Positions 18,145 to 25,975 of a stretch of DNA of 64,000 nt are shown here, piece after piece. Source of the stretch: Streptomyces cavernicola (lineage in GTDB: Bacteria > Actinomycetota > Actinomycetes > Streptomycetales > Streptomycetaceae); NCBI RefSeq assembly GCF_029968035.1, contig NZ_JASCIQ010000033.1, positions 44,052-108,051 on the forward strand. Direction: 5' to 3'. A program made the position numbers and the translations under genes. Under the pieces are notes generated by a model, which searched no databases, was not told the DNA's origin, and saw nothing but the letters and a program-made list of their open reading frames with translations. The stretch's first letter is position 1; every line of letters starts with the position of its first letter.

Positions 18145-19200
18145 GTGCCGGTGTCTACGTCTCAGGAGATTCAGGGGACCCCGGCAGGTCCGGGCGTCCA
18201 CGGCGGCCGAGGGGCCGGAGCGGGCGCCGGTCGCGGCGCCGGGCTCGGCCTCGCGCTCGTCTCGGCGTTCGCGTTCGGCGGTTCCGGTGTCGCGGCCAAA
18301 CCGCTGATCGAGGCCGGGCTCGATCCGCTGCACGTCGTGTGGCTGCGGATCGCCGGCGCCGCCCTGATCATGCTGCCGCTCGCCTGGCGGCACCGGTCGC
18401 TCCTGACGCAACGGCCCGCGCTGCTCGCGGGCTTCGGCCTGCTCGCCGTCGCGGGCGTGCAGACCTGCTACTTCGTGGCGATCTCCCGTATCCCCGTCGG
18501 CGTCGCGCTGCTCATCGAGTACCTCGGGCCCGCGCTCGTGCTCGGCTGGATCCGGTTCGTGCAGCGGCGGCCCGTCACCAGGGCCGCGGCGATCGGTGTC
18601 GTACTCGCCGTCGGCGGTCTGGCCTGCGTCGTCGAGGTGTGGGCGGGCATGCGCTTCGACGCGCTCGGCGTCCTCCTCGGCCTCGGCGCCGCCGTCTGCC
18701 AGGCCGGCTACTTCATCCTCGGCGACCACGGCAGCGACGCGGGCGACGAGGCCCCGAACCCGCTCGGCGTCATCTCGTACGGGCTGCTCATCGGCGCCGT
18801 GGTCCTGACCGTGGTGGCCCGTCCGTGGACCATGGACTGGTCGGTCCTCGCCGGCCGCGCCGACATGGACGGCACCTCCGTCCCGGGACTGATGCTCCTC
18901 GGCTGGATCGTGCTCATCGCCACCGTGCTCGCGTACGGGTCCGGGGTAATGGCGGTGCGACGCCTCTCGCCGCAGGTCGCGGGCGTCGTCTCATGCCTCG
19001 AGGCGGTCGTCGCGACGGTCTTCGCGTGGATCCTGCTCGGCGAGGAGCTCTCCGCGCCGCAGGTCGTCGGCGGCACGATGGTCCTCGTCGGCGCGTTCAT
19101 CGCGCAGAGCAGCACGCCGGCCAAGGCCTCGCCGGAGCCGGTGGCGGGCGGAATGCCCGACAAGGAGAGCGAGTTGTCCTCCTCGCGCACCTCTGTATAG
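18145..19200 (+). CDS. EamA-family (DMT) transporter
   Basis: About 349-351 aa. Ten hydrophobic helices in two EamA repeats follow a Gly-rich cytoplasmic N-terminus (helices from about residue 33 on), with a charged C-terminal tail. These drug/metabolite transporters export amino acids or other small molecules; the substrate is unknown. A GTGACG / CATGAT pair (18117-18122, 18139-18144) lies just upstream, so either GTG 18145 or, more likely, GTG 18151 is a leaderless start. A long terminator follows the gene. Confidence 0.88.
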   Translation: MPVSTSQEIQGTPAGPGVHGGRGAGAGAGRGAGLGLALVSAFAFGGSGVAAKPLIEAGLDPLHVVWLRIAGAALIMLPLAWRHRSLLTQRPALLAGFGLLAVAGVQTCYFVAISRIPVGVALLIEYLGPALVLGWIRFVQRRPVTRAAAIGVVLAVGGLACVVEVWAGMRFDALGVLLGLGAAVCQAGYFILGDHGSDAGDEAPNPLGVISYGLLIGAVVLTVVARPWTMDWSVLAGRADMDGTSVPGLMLLGWIVLIATVLAYGSGVMAVRRLSPQVAGVVSCLEAVVATVFAWILLGEELSAPQVVGGTMVLVGAFIAQSSTPAKASPEPVAGGMPDKESELSSSRTSV

Positions 19201-19234
19201 GGCACTTGTGCAGCGCTCTTGTACAGCGCCTTTT

Positions 19235-19279
19235 GACAGTGGGGCCCGGCCGCGGGAGACGCGGCCGGGTCCCACTGTC
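19235..19279. terminator. Strong bidirectional terminator
   Basis: 19-bp arms (19235-19253 with 19261-19279) pair with a single G-T mismatch around a 7-nt loop. It separates the convergent EamA and PNPOx-like genes. Confidence 0.75.
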
Positions 19280-19359
19280 GTTCCTGGGCCCTTGGCCGCC
19301 CCTGTGTCTCCCCTGTGCCTCTGCTCGTCCTCGGGCCCTCGCTGCCGGACGGGCCTGGC

Positions 19360-20085
19360 TCAGAGCGACCTCAGGTACTCCGGCACCGCTACGCCCGGCG
19401 CCAGGTCGTCCGCCGGGATCGGGGTCCCGTACACCGGGGCGACGGGCAGGACGCCGGTCCAGTACGGCAGGTCCTGGTCCTCGGGGTCGTCGTTGGGGCC
19501 GCCCGTGCGCGCCTTCGCCGAGACCTCGTTCAGGTCCAGGCTGAGCACCGCGGTGGCGGCCAGCTCCTTCGCGTTCGCCGGGCGCGAGTCGGCGGCGCGC
19601 CCCGGCAGCACATGGTCGACGAGCGCGTCCAGGGCGCTGCGCTTCTCCTCGGGGTCCGTCACCGGGTGGGCGATGCCGTGCACCACCACGGAGCGGTAGT
19701 TGATCGAGTGGTGGAAGGCCGAGCGGGCAAGCACCAGACCGTCGACATGCGTGACCGTCAGACACACCGGAAGGCCCGGATCCCGCTGCCCGGCCTCCCG
19801 CAGCGGCCGCGACCCGGTGGAGCCGTGCACATAGAGGCGCTCGCCCACGCGCCCGTAGAGCGTGGGCAGGACGACGGGCGCCCCGTCGCGCACGAACCCC
19901 AGATGGCACAGGTGGCCGGCGTCGAGTATCGAGTGCACCGTCTCCCGGTCGTACGCGGCGCGGTCCCGGGAGCGGGTGGGCACGGTGCGGTCCGTCGGGG
20001 CGTACGAGGCGGAGGAGCTGGGGGAGGTCGGGGCGGCAGGGGAGGTCGGAGAGGTCGAGTGGGTCGGGGCGGGCTGCGCGGACAT
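19360..20085 (-). CDS. Pyridoxamine 5'-phosphate oxidase-like flavoprotein
   Basis: 241 aa from ATG 20085, which has GGAG 6 bp upstream (another ATG lies at 20097). A Ser/Thr/Pro-rich tail of about 40 residues precedes a split-barrel FMN-binding domain of the Nim/PNPOx-like type (HLGFVRDGAPVVLPTLYGRVGERLYVHGSTGSRPL). It probably binds FMN or haem and reduces or senses a small molecule. It is divergent from a MocR regulator with a shared palindrome between them, so the regulator likely controls it. Confidence 0.82.
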   Translation of the reverse strand: MSAQPAPTHSTSPTSPAAPTSPSSSASYAPTDRTVPTRSRDRAAYDRETVHSILDAGHLCHLGFVRDGAPVVLPTLYGRVGERLYVHGSTGSRPLREAGQRDPGLPVCLTVTHVDGLVLARSAFHHSINYRSVVVHGIAHPVTDPEEKRSALDALVDHVLPGRAADSRPANAKELAATAVLSLDLNEVSAKARTGGPNDDPEDQDLPYWTGVLPVAPVYGTPIPADDLAPGVAVPEYLRSL

Positions 20086-20097
20086 TGCGATCTCCAT

Positions 20098-20109
20098 TGC
20101 ACTAGTGCA
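20098..20109. promoter_or_regulatory. Putative MocR operator in the divergent promoter
   Basis: TGCACTAGTGCA at 20098-20109 is a perfect 12-bp palindrome. A further GTGCTAG half-site lies at 20121-20127, overlapping the MocR start. It sits between the two divergent genes and next to the TAATCT (20110-20115) of the MocR promoter. Confidence 0.55.
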
Positions 20110-20120
20110 TAATCTCGTTT

Positions 20121-21452
20121 GTGCTAGGAGAGTATCGGATCATGGGGCGGCGTGCAGCCGAAATTGCCGCCAGCGTCGAGCGCGGCGTCGCCGACGGGCT
20201 GCTCGAACCGGGTCAACTGCTGCCTCCCATGCGGGAGTTGGCGGGCGACCTGGGCGTCAATCCCAATACGGTCGCTGCCGCGTACCGCACGCTGCGCGAG
20301 CGCGGGGTCATCGAGACGGCGGGACGCAGAGGCAGTCGCGTACGGTCGCGGCCGGCCAGCTCCGCGCGGGACGCCATCGGCGTCGAGGTGCCGGAGGGCG
20401 TGCGCGACGTGTCCACCGGCAACCCCGACACCGCCCTGCTGCCCTCCCTGGCCGGCGCCTTCGCGGCGGCCGCCGAGCGCGCCGACGAGCGACCCGTGCT
20501 GTACGGGGACCCGGCCGTGGAGCCTGAGTTGGCGCGGGCGGCGCGCGCCCTCTTCGACGCCGACGGGGTGCCGGACGGGCCGGTCGCCGTCACCTCCGGC
20601 TCCCTCGACGCCATCGAGCGGGTGCTCGCCGCCCACCTCAAGCCGGGTGACGCGGTCGCCGTGGAGGACCCGGGCTGGGGCAGCCTCCTCGACCTCGTGC
20701 CCGCACTCGGCCTCCGCGCGGTGCCCGTCGGCGTGGACGACGAAGGGCCGCTGCCCGAAGAGGTCGACCGGGCGCTGCTGAACGGGGCGCGGGCCCTCGT
20801 CGTCACCGACCGCGCGCAGAACCCCACCGGCGCGGCCATCAGCGCGGCACGCGCGCGTGCGCTGCGTTCCGTGCTCGCCGAGCACCCACAGGTCGTGCTC
20901 CTGGAGGACGACCACGGCCACCACATCGTCGACGTACCGCTGCACCCGCTCGCCGGGGTCACGGAGCGCTGGGCCGTGGTGCGTTCGACGGCCAAGGCGT
21001 ACGGCCCGGACCTGCGCCTCGCCGTGCTCACCGGGGATGCCGTCACGCTCGACCGGGTGCGCGGCCGGCAACGGCTCGGGCCCGGCTGGATCAGCCGGAT
21101 CCTGCAGTACGCGGTGGTGCGGCTGTGGGCCGAAAAAGCCGTCCACGCGCGCGTAGTGGCGGATTCGTACGGGCGGCGGCGGGAGGCGCTCATCGCGGCC
21201 CTGGCGGAACGGGGCGTCGAGGCGCACGGCCGGACCGGCATGAACGTATGGGTGCCCGTCGCCGACGAGACGGGCGCCGTCTCCCGTCTCCTGTACGCGG
21301 GTTGGGCGGTCGCCCCGGGGGCCCGCTTCCGGATGAACGCGGGCCCCGGAGTGCGGATCACGGTCTCGCCCCTGGCCCTCGACGAGATCGACACGGTGGC
21401 TGACGCGGTCGCGGCGGCGGTGGGCGGGGGGCAGGTGCGGAGGTTCGGGTGA
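20121..21452 (+). CDS. MocR-type (GntR/aminotransferase) regulator
   Basis: 443 aa. Residues 1-75 form a GntR winged helix (LPPMRELAGDLGVNPNTVAA). The rest is a fold-type I aminotransferase domain with the NPTG motif and K292 in STAKAYGPDLR as the probable PLP-linking lysine. MocR proteins use PLP or an amino-acid adduct as effector and often control vitamin B6 or amino-acid genes; the divergent PNPOx-like gene fits. GTG 20121 follows TAATCT by 5 bp and has no Shine-Dalgarno, so it is probably leaderless. Confidence 0.9.
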   Translation: MLGEYRIMGRRAAEIAASVERGVADGLLEPGQLLPPMRELAGDLGVNPNTVAAAYRTLRERGVIETAGRRGSRVRSRPASSARDAIGVEVPEGVRDVSTGNPDTALLPSLAGAFAAAAERADERPVLYGDPAVEPELARAARALFDADGVPDGPVAVTSGSLDAIERVLAAHLKPGDAVAVEDPGWGSLLDLVPALGLRAVPVGVDDEGPLPEEVDRALLNGARALVVTDRAQNPTGAAISAARARALRSVLAEHPQVVLLEDDHGHHIVDVPLHPLAGVTERWAVVRSTAKAYGPDLRLAVLTGDAVTLDRVRGRQRLGPGWISRILQYAVVRLWAEKAVHARVVADSYGRRREALIAALAERGVEAHGRTGMNVWVPVADETGAVSRLLYAGWAVAPGARFRMNAGPGVRITVSPLALDEIDTVADAVAAAVGGGQVRRFG

Positions 21453-21488
21453 GGGGCCCGAGCCGGAGCTGTGGCTGTCGTCGTGTGG

Positions 21489-22442
21489 CTATCGTCTGGC
21501 CCGCGACTGCGTCAGGGCCGCGCCCGCGATGACGACGAGGGCGCCCACCGGCGTCGACCACGTCAGCGGCTCGCCGAGCAGGGCGACGCCCGCGGCCGTC
21601 GCGATCACCGGGATGAAGTACGTGACCATCTGGGCCGTCGTCGGACCCACCTCGGAGACAAGGCCGAACTGCAGCAGCACCGCGAGCCCCGTGCCGAGCG
21701 CGCCGAGCGCGGCGACCGCGAGCAGCGGCACGACCGGCAGACTCGACGGCAGCGACGTGAACAGCGGGGTGACGACGGCGAGTTGGGCCGTGGCCAGGAG
21801 CAGCTGACCGCCCGTGAGGGACAGGTTCGAGTGCGGGTTCCCGGCGAGCGTACGGCGGACGTAGATCCAGCCGACCGGGTAGCAGAGGGAGGCGAGCAGG
21901 GCCATCGCCGTGCCCCGCGCGTCCAGGCCGCTGAAGCCCTGCCAGGCGCCGAGCACGGTGAGCACCCCGAGGAAGCCCAGGCCGAGGCCCGCGACCCTGC
22001 GCCGCGTCGGCCGGTCCTCGGACAGTGCGACGAGCGACAGGACCATGCCCCACAAGGGCGACGTGGCGTTGCAGATCCCGGCGAGCGTCGACGGGATCGT
22101 CAGCTCCGAGTACGCGAACAGCGAGAACGGCAGGGCGTTGAGCAGCAGCGCCGCGACCGCCAGATGGCCCCAGGTGCGCAGCCCGCGCGGCAGCCGCTCC
22201 CGCTTCACGACGAGCGCCACGCCGAGCACCGCCGCCCCGAACAGCAGCCGCCCGAAGGTGACTTGGAACGGCGCGAAGCCCTGCGTACCGACCTTGATGA
22301 GCAGGAAACTGAAACCCCACACCAGAGAGAGGGCGGCGAACCGGATACGCCAGTCCAGGGCGGGGCGGGTGGCCGGAGGGGAGTCCTCGGAGCCGGTGCG
22401 GGGCGTGCCGGCGGAGGGGCGGGGCGTGCTGACGGAAGCCAT
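21489..22442 (-). CDS. EamA-family (DMT) transporter
   Basis: 317 aa from ATG 22442 (in-frame GTG 22451 is also possible). Ten hydrophobic helices in two EamA repeats (FAALSLVWGFSFLLIKVG starts the first; TVLGAWQGFSGLDARGTAMA lies between the two). Likely an exporter of amino acids or related metabolites. It is divergent from a LysR gene, the classic pairing of an exporter with its regulator (as LysE/LysG), so it may be activated by that protein. It converges on the MocR gene. Confidence 0.88.
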   Translation of the reverse strand: MASVSTPRPSAGTPRTGSEDSPPATRPALDWRIRFAALSLVWGFSFLLIKVGTQGFAPFQVTFGRLLFGAAVLGVALVVKRERLPRGLRTWGHLAVAALLLNALPFSLFAYSELTIPSTLAGICNATSPLWGMVLSLVALSEDRPTRRRVAGLGLGFLGVLTVLGAWQGFSGLDARGTAMALLASLCYPVGWIYVRRTLAGNPHSNLSLTGGQLLLATAQLAVVTPLFTSLPSSLPVVPLLAVAALGALGTGLAVLLQFGLVSEVGPTTAQMVTYFIPVIATAAGVALLGEPLTWSTPVGALVVIAGAALTQSRARR

Positions 22443-22486
22443 GGGACTCACGATGACTGAATGGATTTCGTAGAACAAGCGAGATT

Positions 22487-22509
22487 TTGTCAGTGGGATT
22501 GCGTAGCAT
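22487..22509 (+). promoter_or_regulatory. PafBC/RecA-NDp-type promoter of the LysR gene
   Basis: TTGTCAGTG at 22487-22495, 8 bp, then TAGCAT at 22504-22509: a perfect match to the damage-promoter consensus. The LysR ATG starts 7 bp further on. It lies in the divergent gap with the EamA gene. Confidence 0.65.
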
Positions 22510-22516
22510 TGCTTAC

Positions 22517-23419
22517 ATGTTGAACCTGGAGCGCCTGCGCACCCTCGACGCCCTGGCCCGGCACGGCTCCGTGAGCAAGGCCGCCGCCGGGCTGCATGTG
22601 ACGACCTCGGCGGTCTCGCAGCAGATGACCAAGCTGGAGCGCGAGGTGGGTCAGCAGCTGCTCGCCAAGAACGGCAGAGGCATCCGCCTCACCGACGCCG
22701 GGCGGCTGCTCGCCGACCACGCGGGCAGGATCCTGTCGCAGGTCGAGTTGGCCCAGTCGGACCTGGAGGCGCAGCGCGGCCAGGCCGTCGGCGAGCTGCG
22801 GATCGCCGCGTTCCCCACGGCGGCGCGCGGCCTCTTCCCCACGGCGCTCGTGGCGCTGCGCGAGGAGCACCCCGGACTGCGGGTCAGATCAAGGGAGTTG
22901 GAGCCGGAGGAGGGCGCGGCGGCGGTGGTCCGCGGGGACCTGGACCTGGCGGTGGTGCTCGACTGGTACAACAAGCCGCTGCCCGTGCCCGACGGCCTCG
23001 CCAAGGCCCCGCTGCTCGACGACCCGGCGGACGTCGTGCTGCCCGCGCGGCATCCGCTGGCCACGCGCGCGGAGATCGCCCTCGAAGAGCTGGCCGACGA
23101 GGACTGGATCTCCTGGCCGGAGGGGGCGTACTGCATGGACTGGCTGCTCTACACCCTGCGCGCCAAGGACATCGAGCCGCGCCTGCGGCACTTCGCCGAG
23201 GAACACCACACCCAACTCGCCTTCGTGGCCGCCGGGTTGGGCGTGTGCATCACTCCGCGCCTGGGGCGGGGCGTGCTGCCGGAGGGCGTGAGCGTGGTTC
23301 CGGTCCGGCAGGGCGTGCGCCGGCATGTGTACGCGGTGTGGCGCGCGGACGCCGACCGAAGACCCTCGATCCGGGCTGCGGTTGCGGCGTTGCGGGCGGC
23401 GGGGGAGTTGGTGGGGTAG
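22517..23419 (+). CDS. LysR-family transcriptional regulator
   Basis: 300 aa. The N-terminal winged helix (residues 1-60; LDALARHGSVSKAAAGLHVT, then SAVSQQMTKLE) is standard, and residues 90-300 form the periplasmic-binding-like effector domain. ATG 22517 is chosen because TAGCAT ends 7 bp upstream, the leaderless pattern. Its promoter matches the DNA-damage type, which is unusual for a regulator of this family. The likely target is the divergent EamA transporter. Confidence 0.9.
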   Translation: MLNLERLRTLDALARHGSVSKAAAGLHVTTSAVSQQMTKLEREVGQQLLAKNGRGIRLTDAGRLLADHAGRILSQVELAQSDLEAQRGQAVGELRIAAFPTAARGLFPTALVALREEHPGLRVRSRELEPEEGAAAVVRGDLDLAVVLDWYNKPLPVPDGLAKAPLLDDPADVVLPARHPLATRAEIALEELADEDWISWPEGAYCMDWLLYTLRAKDIEPRLRHFAEEHHTQLAFVAAGLGVCITPRLGRGVLPEGVSVVPVRQGVRRHVYAVWRADADRRPSIRAAVAALRAAGELVG

Positions 23420-23461
23420 GGGGTGCTTGTACGGTGCGGTTCGTAGTCCGGGCTCTTTTGA

Positions 23462-23739
23462 TCCCCTCCGCCCTTCCCGGAAGCCCTCAGCGGGCAACTC
23501 CGGGGTCTGCGCCCCCGGACCCCCGCTCCTCAAACGCCGGAGGGGCTGATTCTTTGCGGGCTGGGGCTGTATTTAGCCCCGGCAGGGGCTGGTTTTTCAG
23601 GGGCGCGGGGAACTGCGCGATCAGCCACGACGACGGGGCGCTCGACCGGCAGCCTCGTCGGGCCCGGAAGGGCGGCCGTCCGCAGGCCACGCGGCGGCAG
23701 CCGCAAACTGACACAGCCGGGAAGGGGTGGGGAGGGGAT
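23462..23739. repeat. Dispersed GC-rich intergenic element, copy A
   Basis: Carries the family core CTCCTCAAACGCCGGAGG at 23526-23543 and the GGGGCGCGGGGAACTGCGCG module near 23601-23620, then GGGCGGCCGTCCGC near 23670. Pyrimidine-rich (23462-23480) and purine-rich (23719-23739) ends are imperfect inverted repeats. It fills the 349-bp gap between the LysR gene and the convergent flavoprotein gene; no gene is seen. Confidence 0.7.
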
Positions 23740-23768
23740 GAAGAAGAACGGCCCCCGCGCAGGCCACC

Positions 23769-24239
23769 TCACCGCAAAACGCTCAACTTGCGAAAGTCCC
23801 ACGACACGATCGAGTCCGGCACGAGCCGAGCCCACGCATGCCGCCCATCGTGCGGCATCGCATCCGTCCCGAAGACCTTCCGAGCGAACAGCTCCTCCGG
23901 AACGGCCAGTTCAGGACACGGCTCACCCGTACGCGGCACCTCGCCGACGAACTCCACGCTGCCCGAAAGCTCCACCCCACGCAGCTCCCCGTACTCCACG
24001 CCCGCGTCCACCACCACCGCGATGCGCGGATCGCGGCGCAGATCGGCCCAGCGCTTGCTGCGCGTGATCGAGTACAGCCACAGCGCCGAGCCGTCCCAGG
24101 CGAACCAGAGCGCGGTGGCGTGCGGAGCGCCGTCCGCCGAGACCGTCGCGACCCGGCAGGTGCGCTGCTCCCCGAGAAACGCGTCGCGCTCCTCCGGAGT
24201 CATCATGATCTTGCGTCCTCTGCGCTGCGTATCAGTCAC
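23769..24239 (-). CDS. Pyridoxamine 5'-phosphate oxidase-like protein (F420/FMN type)
   Basis: 156 aa from GTG 24239, which has CGGAGG 4-5 bp upstream; the longer frame reads into a tandem repeat. The split-barrel fold is visible: TCRVATVSADGAPHATALWFAWDGSALWLY, then SKRWADLRRDPRIAVVVDAG. This subfamily uses F420 or FMN to reduce or bind small molecules. Ends with WDFRKLSVL. Upstream lies an array of 10-bp repeats that include its ribosome site. Cytoplasmic. Confidence 0.87.
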   Translation of the reverse strand: MTDTQRRGRKIMMTPEERDAFLGEQRTCRVATVSADGAPHATALWFAWDGSALWLYSITRSKRWADLRRDPRIAVVVDAGVEYGELRGVELSGSVEFVGEVPRTGEPCPELAVPEELFARKVFGTDAMPHDGRHAWARLVPDSIVSWDFRKLSVLR

Positions 24240-24240
24240 G

Positions 24241-24291
24241 AATCCTCCGTGGATCTCCGTGGATCTCCGTGGAACTCTGTGGATCCTCCGT
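24241..24291. repeat. 10-bp tandem repeat upstream of the flavoprotein gene
   Basis: Five units of about 10 bp (consensus GGATCTCCGT on the + strand) fill 24241-24291. On the - strand each unit carries a GGAG, so the array duplicates the ribosome-binding sequence of the gene starting at 24239. Confidence 0.65.
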
Positions 24292-24443
24292 GTCGACGGG
24301 CCTCGGCGCCGCCCACCGTCAAGCCCAGAAGCCGGTCGCCGCACCGTGTCTGACTGTGCGTCAGGAAATCATGAACGCTCTTCCACCGGTACGCAATGGG
24401 GGCTACCCTCCGCCGCAGCCCGAGGCCAGCGACAGGGGGAACC

Positions 24444-25079
24444 ATGCCGTCCAGCGCACAGCTCGCCGAACTCCTCGACCCCGCAAGTACCGTGCTGCTC
24501 ACCGTCGAATGCCAGGGGGGCGTCGTCGGCGAGGAGAGTGCGCTGCCCGAACTCGCCCGCGAGGCACGGGAGTCGGGCGCGCTCGACAACGTCGCGCGCC
24601 TGGTCGAGGGCGCGCACGCCGCTTCCGTCCAGGTGCTGCACGCCGTGGCGGAGCGGCGGCCCGACGGCAGAGGCGCGAACCACAACGCCCGGCTGTTCCG
24701 CGCCGCCGAACGCCTCCCGGTGCAGCAGCTGTCCGGTACGCGCGCGGTTCGGGTCGCGCCCCCCATCGAGGTCGCCGACGAGGATCTCGTCGTACGCCGG
24801 CTGCACGGTCTTTCCCCGATCGCGGGCACCGACATCGACCCGCTGCTGCGCAACCTGGGCTGCCGCACCCTGATCGTCACGGGCGTCTCGGCCAACGTTG
24901 CCATACCCAACGCGGTGTTCGACGCGGTCAATCTCGGCTACACGGCCGTGGTCCCGGCCGACGCGATAGCGGGCGTGCCGTCGGACTACACGCCGGTGGT
25001 GATCCGCAACACGCTCGCGCTCGTCGCCACGGTCACATCGACGGAGGACGTGCTGACGGCCTGGAAGCGGGCTCGCTGA
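24444..25079 (+). CDS. Isochorismatase-like protein with degenerate catalytic triad
   Basis: 211 aa from ATG 24444 with AGGGGGA upstream. The alpha/beta fold of cysteine hydrolases (nicotinamidase/isochorismatase) is clear: VLLTVECQGGVVG, then DLVVRRLHGLSPIAGTD and LIVTGVSANVAIPNAVFDAV. All three expected catalytic residues appear changed: E22 replaces Asp, R118/R119 stand where the Lys is expected, and A153 replaces the nucleophilic Cys. It is therefore probably not a standard hydrolase and may bind a ligand or partner instead. It converges on the Rieske gene. Confidence 0.8.
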   Translation: MPSSAQLAELLDPASTVLLTVECQGGVVGEESALPELAREARESGALDNVARLVEGAHAASVQVLHAVAERRPDGRGANHNARLFRAAERLPVQQLSGTRAVRVAPPIEVADEDLVVRRLHGLSPIAGTDIDPLLRNLGCRTLIVTGVSANVAIPNAVFDAVNLGYTAVVPADAIAGVPSDYTPVVIRNTLALVATVTSTEDVLTAWKRAR

Positions 25080-25139
25080 CCGGAGTTGAGCGCCGCGCGT
25101 CAGGCCGTCAGACCATCAGGCCGTCACGTCGTCAGGCCG

Positions 25140-25652
25140 TCACGCCAGCCTGATCTCGTCGCCCGAGACCTCGATCTTCTCCGTGGGCAGCGGCTTCGTC
25201 GCCGGGCCGTTCTTCACGCTGCCGTCGGCCATCGCGAACTTGCTGCCGTGACAAGGGCAGTTGATCGTGCCGCCCGAGACGTCCCGGACGGCGCAGCCCT
25301 GGTGCGTGCAGGTCGACGAGAAGGCCTTGAACTCGCCCGAGGTCGGCTGGGTGACGACGACGCCCTCGTCCTTGAAGACCTTGCCGCCGCCCTCGGGAAT
25401 GTCGGAGGTCTTGGCGAGCGGCTTGCCGCCGGAGCCGCCGCCCGTGTCCCCGCCGGTCTCCTTCGTAGCGCCGCCCGTCGGGGTGTCGGCGCCGCCGGTC
25501 TCGGTCCCTCCCGACGCGCCCTCCTCCGAACCGGAGCCGCCCGAATCGCCGCACGCCGTCACGGCTGCGGCGAGCCCCGCGGCGCCCACGGCGGCGGCCA
25601 CCACGGTGCGTCGGGCGGGGTCCGGCCGAGAGGTGTCCTGCGATACGGCCAT
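25140..25652 (-). CDS. Rieske (2Fe-2S) lipoprotein
   Basis: 170 aa from ATG 25652 with GGAGG 7 bp upstream. R14-R15 and the hydrophobic stretch fit a Tat signal, and the lipobox ends at C34 (VTAC), so it is probably exported folded and lipid-anchored. A Gly/Thr-rich linker (35-76) leads to the Rieske domain. Cluster ligands are C115 and H117 (CTHQGC) and C132 and H135 (CPCHGS); C120 and C134 could form the disulfide. It probably transfers electrons on the outer face of the membrane; the partner is unknown. Confidence 0.92.
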   Translation of the reverse strand: MAVSQDTSRPDPARRTVVAAAVGAAGLAAAVTACGDSGGSGSEEGASGGTETGGADTPTGGATKETGGDTGGGSGGKPLAKTSDIPEGGGKVFKDEGVVVTQPTSGEFKAFSSTCTHQGCAVRDVSGGTINCPCHGSKFAMADGSVKNGPATKPLPTEKIEVSGDEIRLA

Positions 25653-25975
25653 GTCATCCTCCATGCGGTAAAGGTTCTGGGGCGTTGGGCGGTCCGGGAC
25701 GTCGTTCAACGTTCCAATGCCCGCGCCGCGAAATCCAGAGGACGCACGGACGGCGAACCAACCCGCGCCGACGACAGCCGGGACGGGTGCCGCCGGACGG
25801 GTGCCACGCTCCGGCCCCCGCAGCCGTCAGGCCCCAACCACGCGCGCGTGCACCACCATCGGACCCCACCACGCGCGCGTGCACGACATTGCGCGTGTAC
25901 GACCACCACGCGCGCGTGCCGGTCGTACGCGACAACTCGATCGAACACCCCGCGACTCGCCAGTAGCCTGGAGCG
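25653..25975. other. Divergent intergenic region with CG-alternating repeats
   Basis: 323 bp between the Rieske and HipA-like genes. Holds three copies of a CCACGCGCGCGTGC repeat (listed separately) and TAGCCT at 25964-25969, the -10 of the HipA-like gene. No gene seen. Confidence 0.5.
25838..25920. repeat. Triplicated CCACGCGCGCGTGCAC repeat
   Basis: Copies at 25838-25853, 25869-25884 and 25906-25920 (last base differs). Each is an alternating purine-pyrimidine run with an internal CGCGCG palindrome. Spacing is 31 and 37 bp, about three to three and a half helical turns. They lie 55-138 bp upstream of the HipA-like gene start, as operators would. Confidence 0.6.

Noticed and set aside
25838..25920. 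The CCACGCGCGCGTGC repeats as a short CRISPR array
   Set aside because: Only three 15-16-bp units, unequal 15-22-bp spacers and no cas genes.
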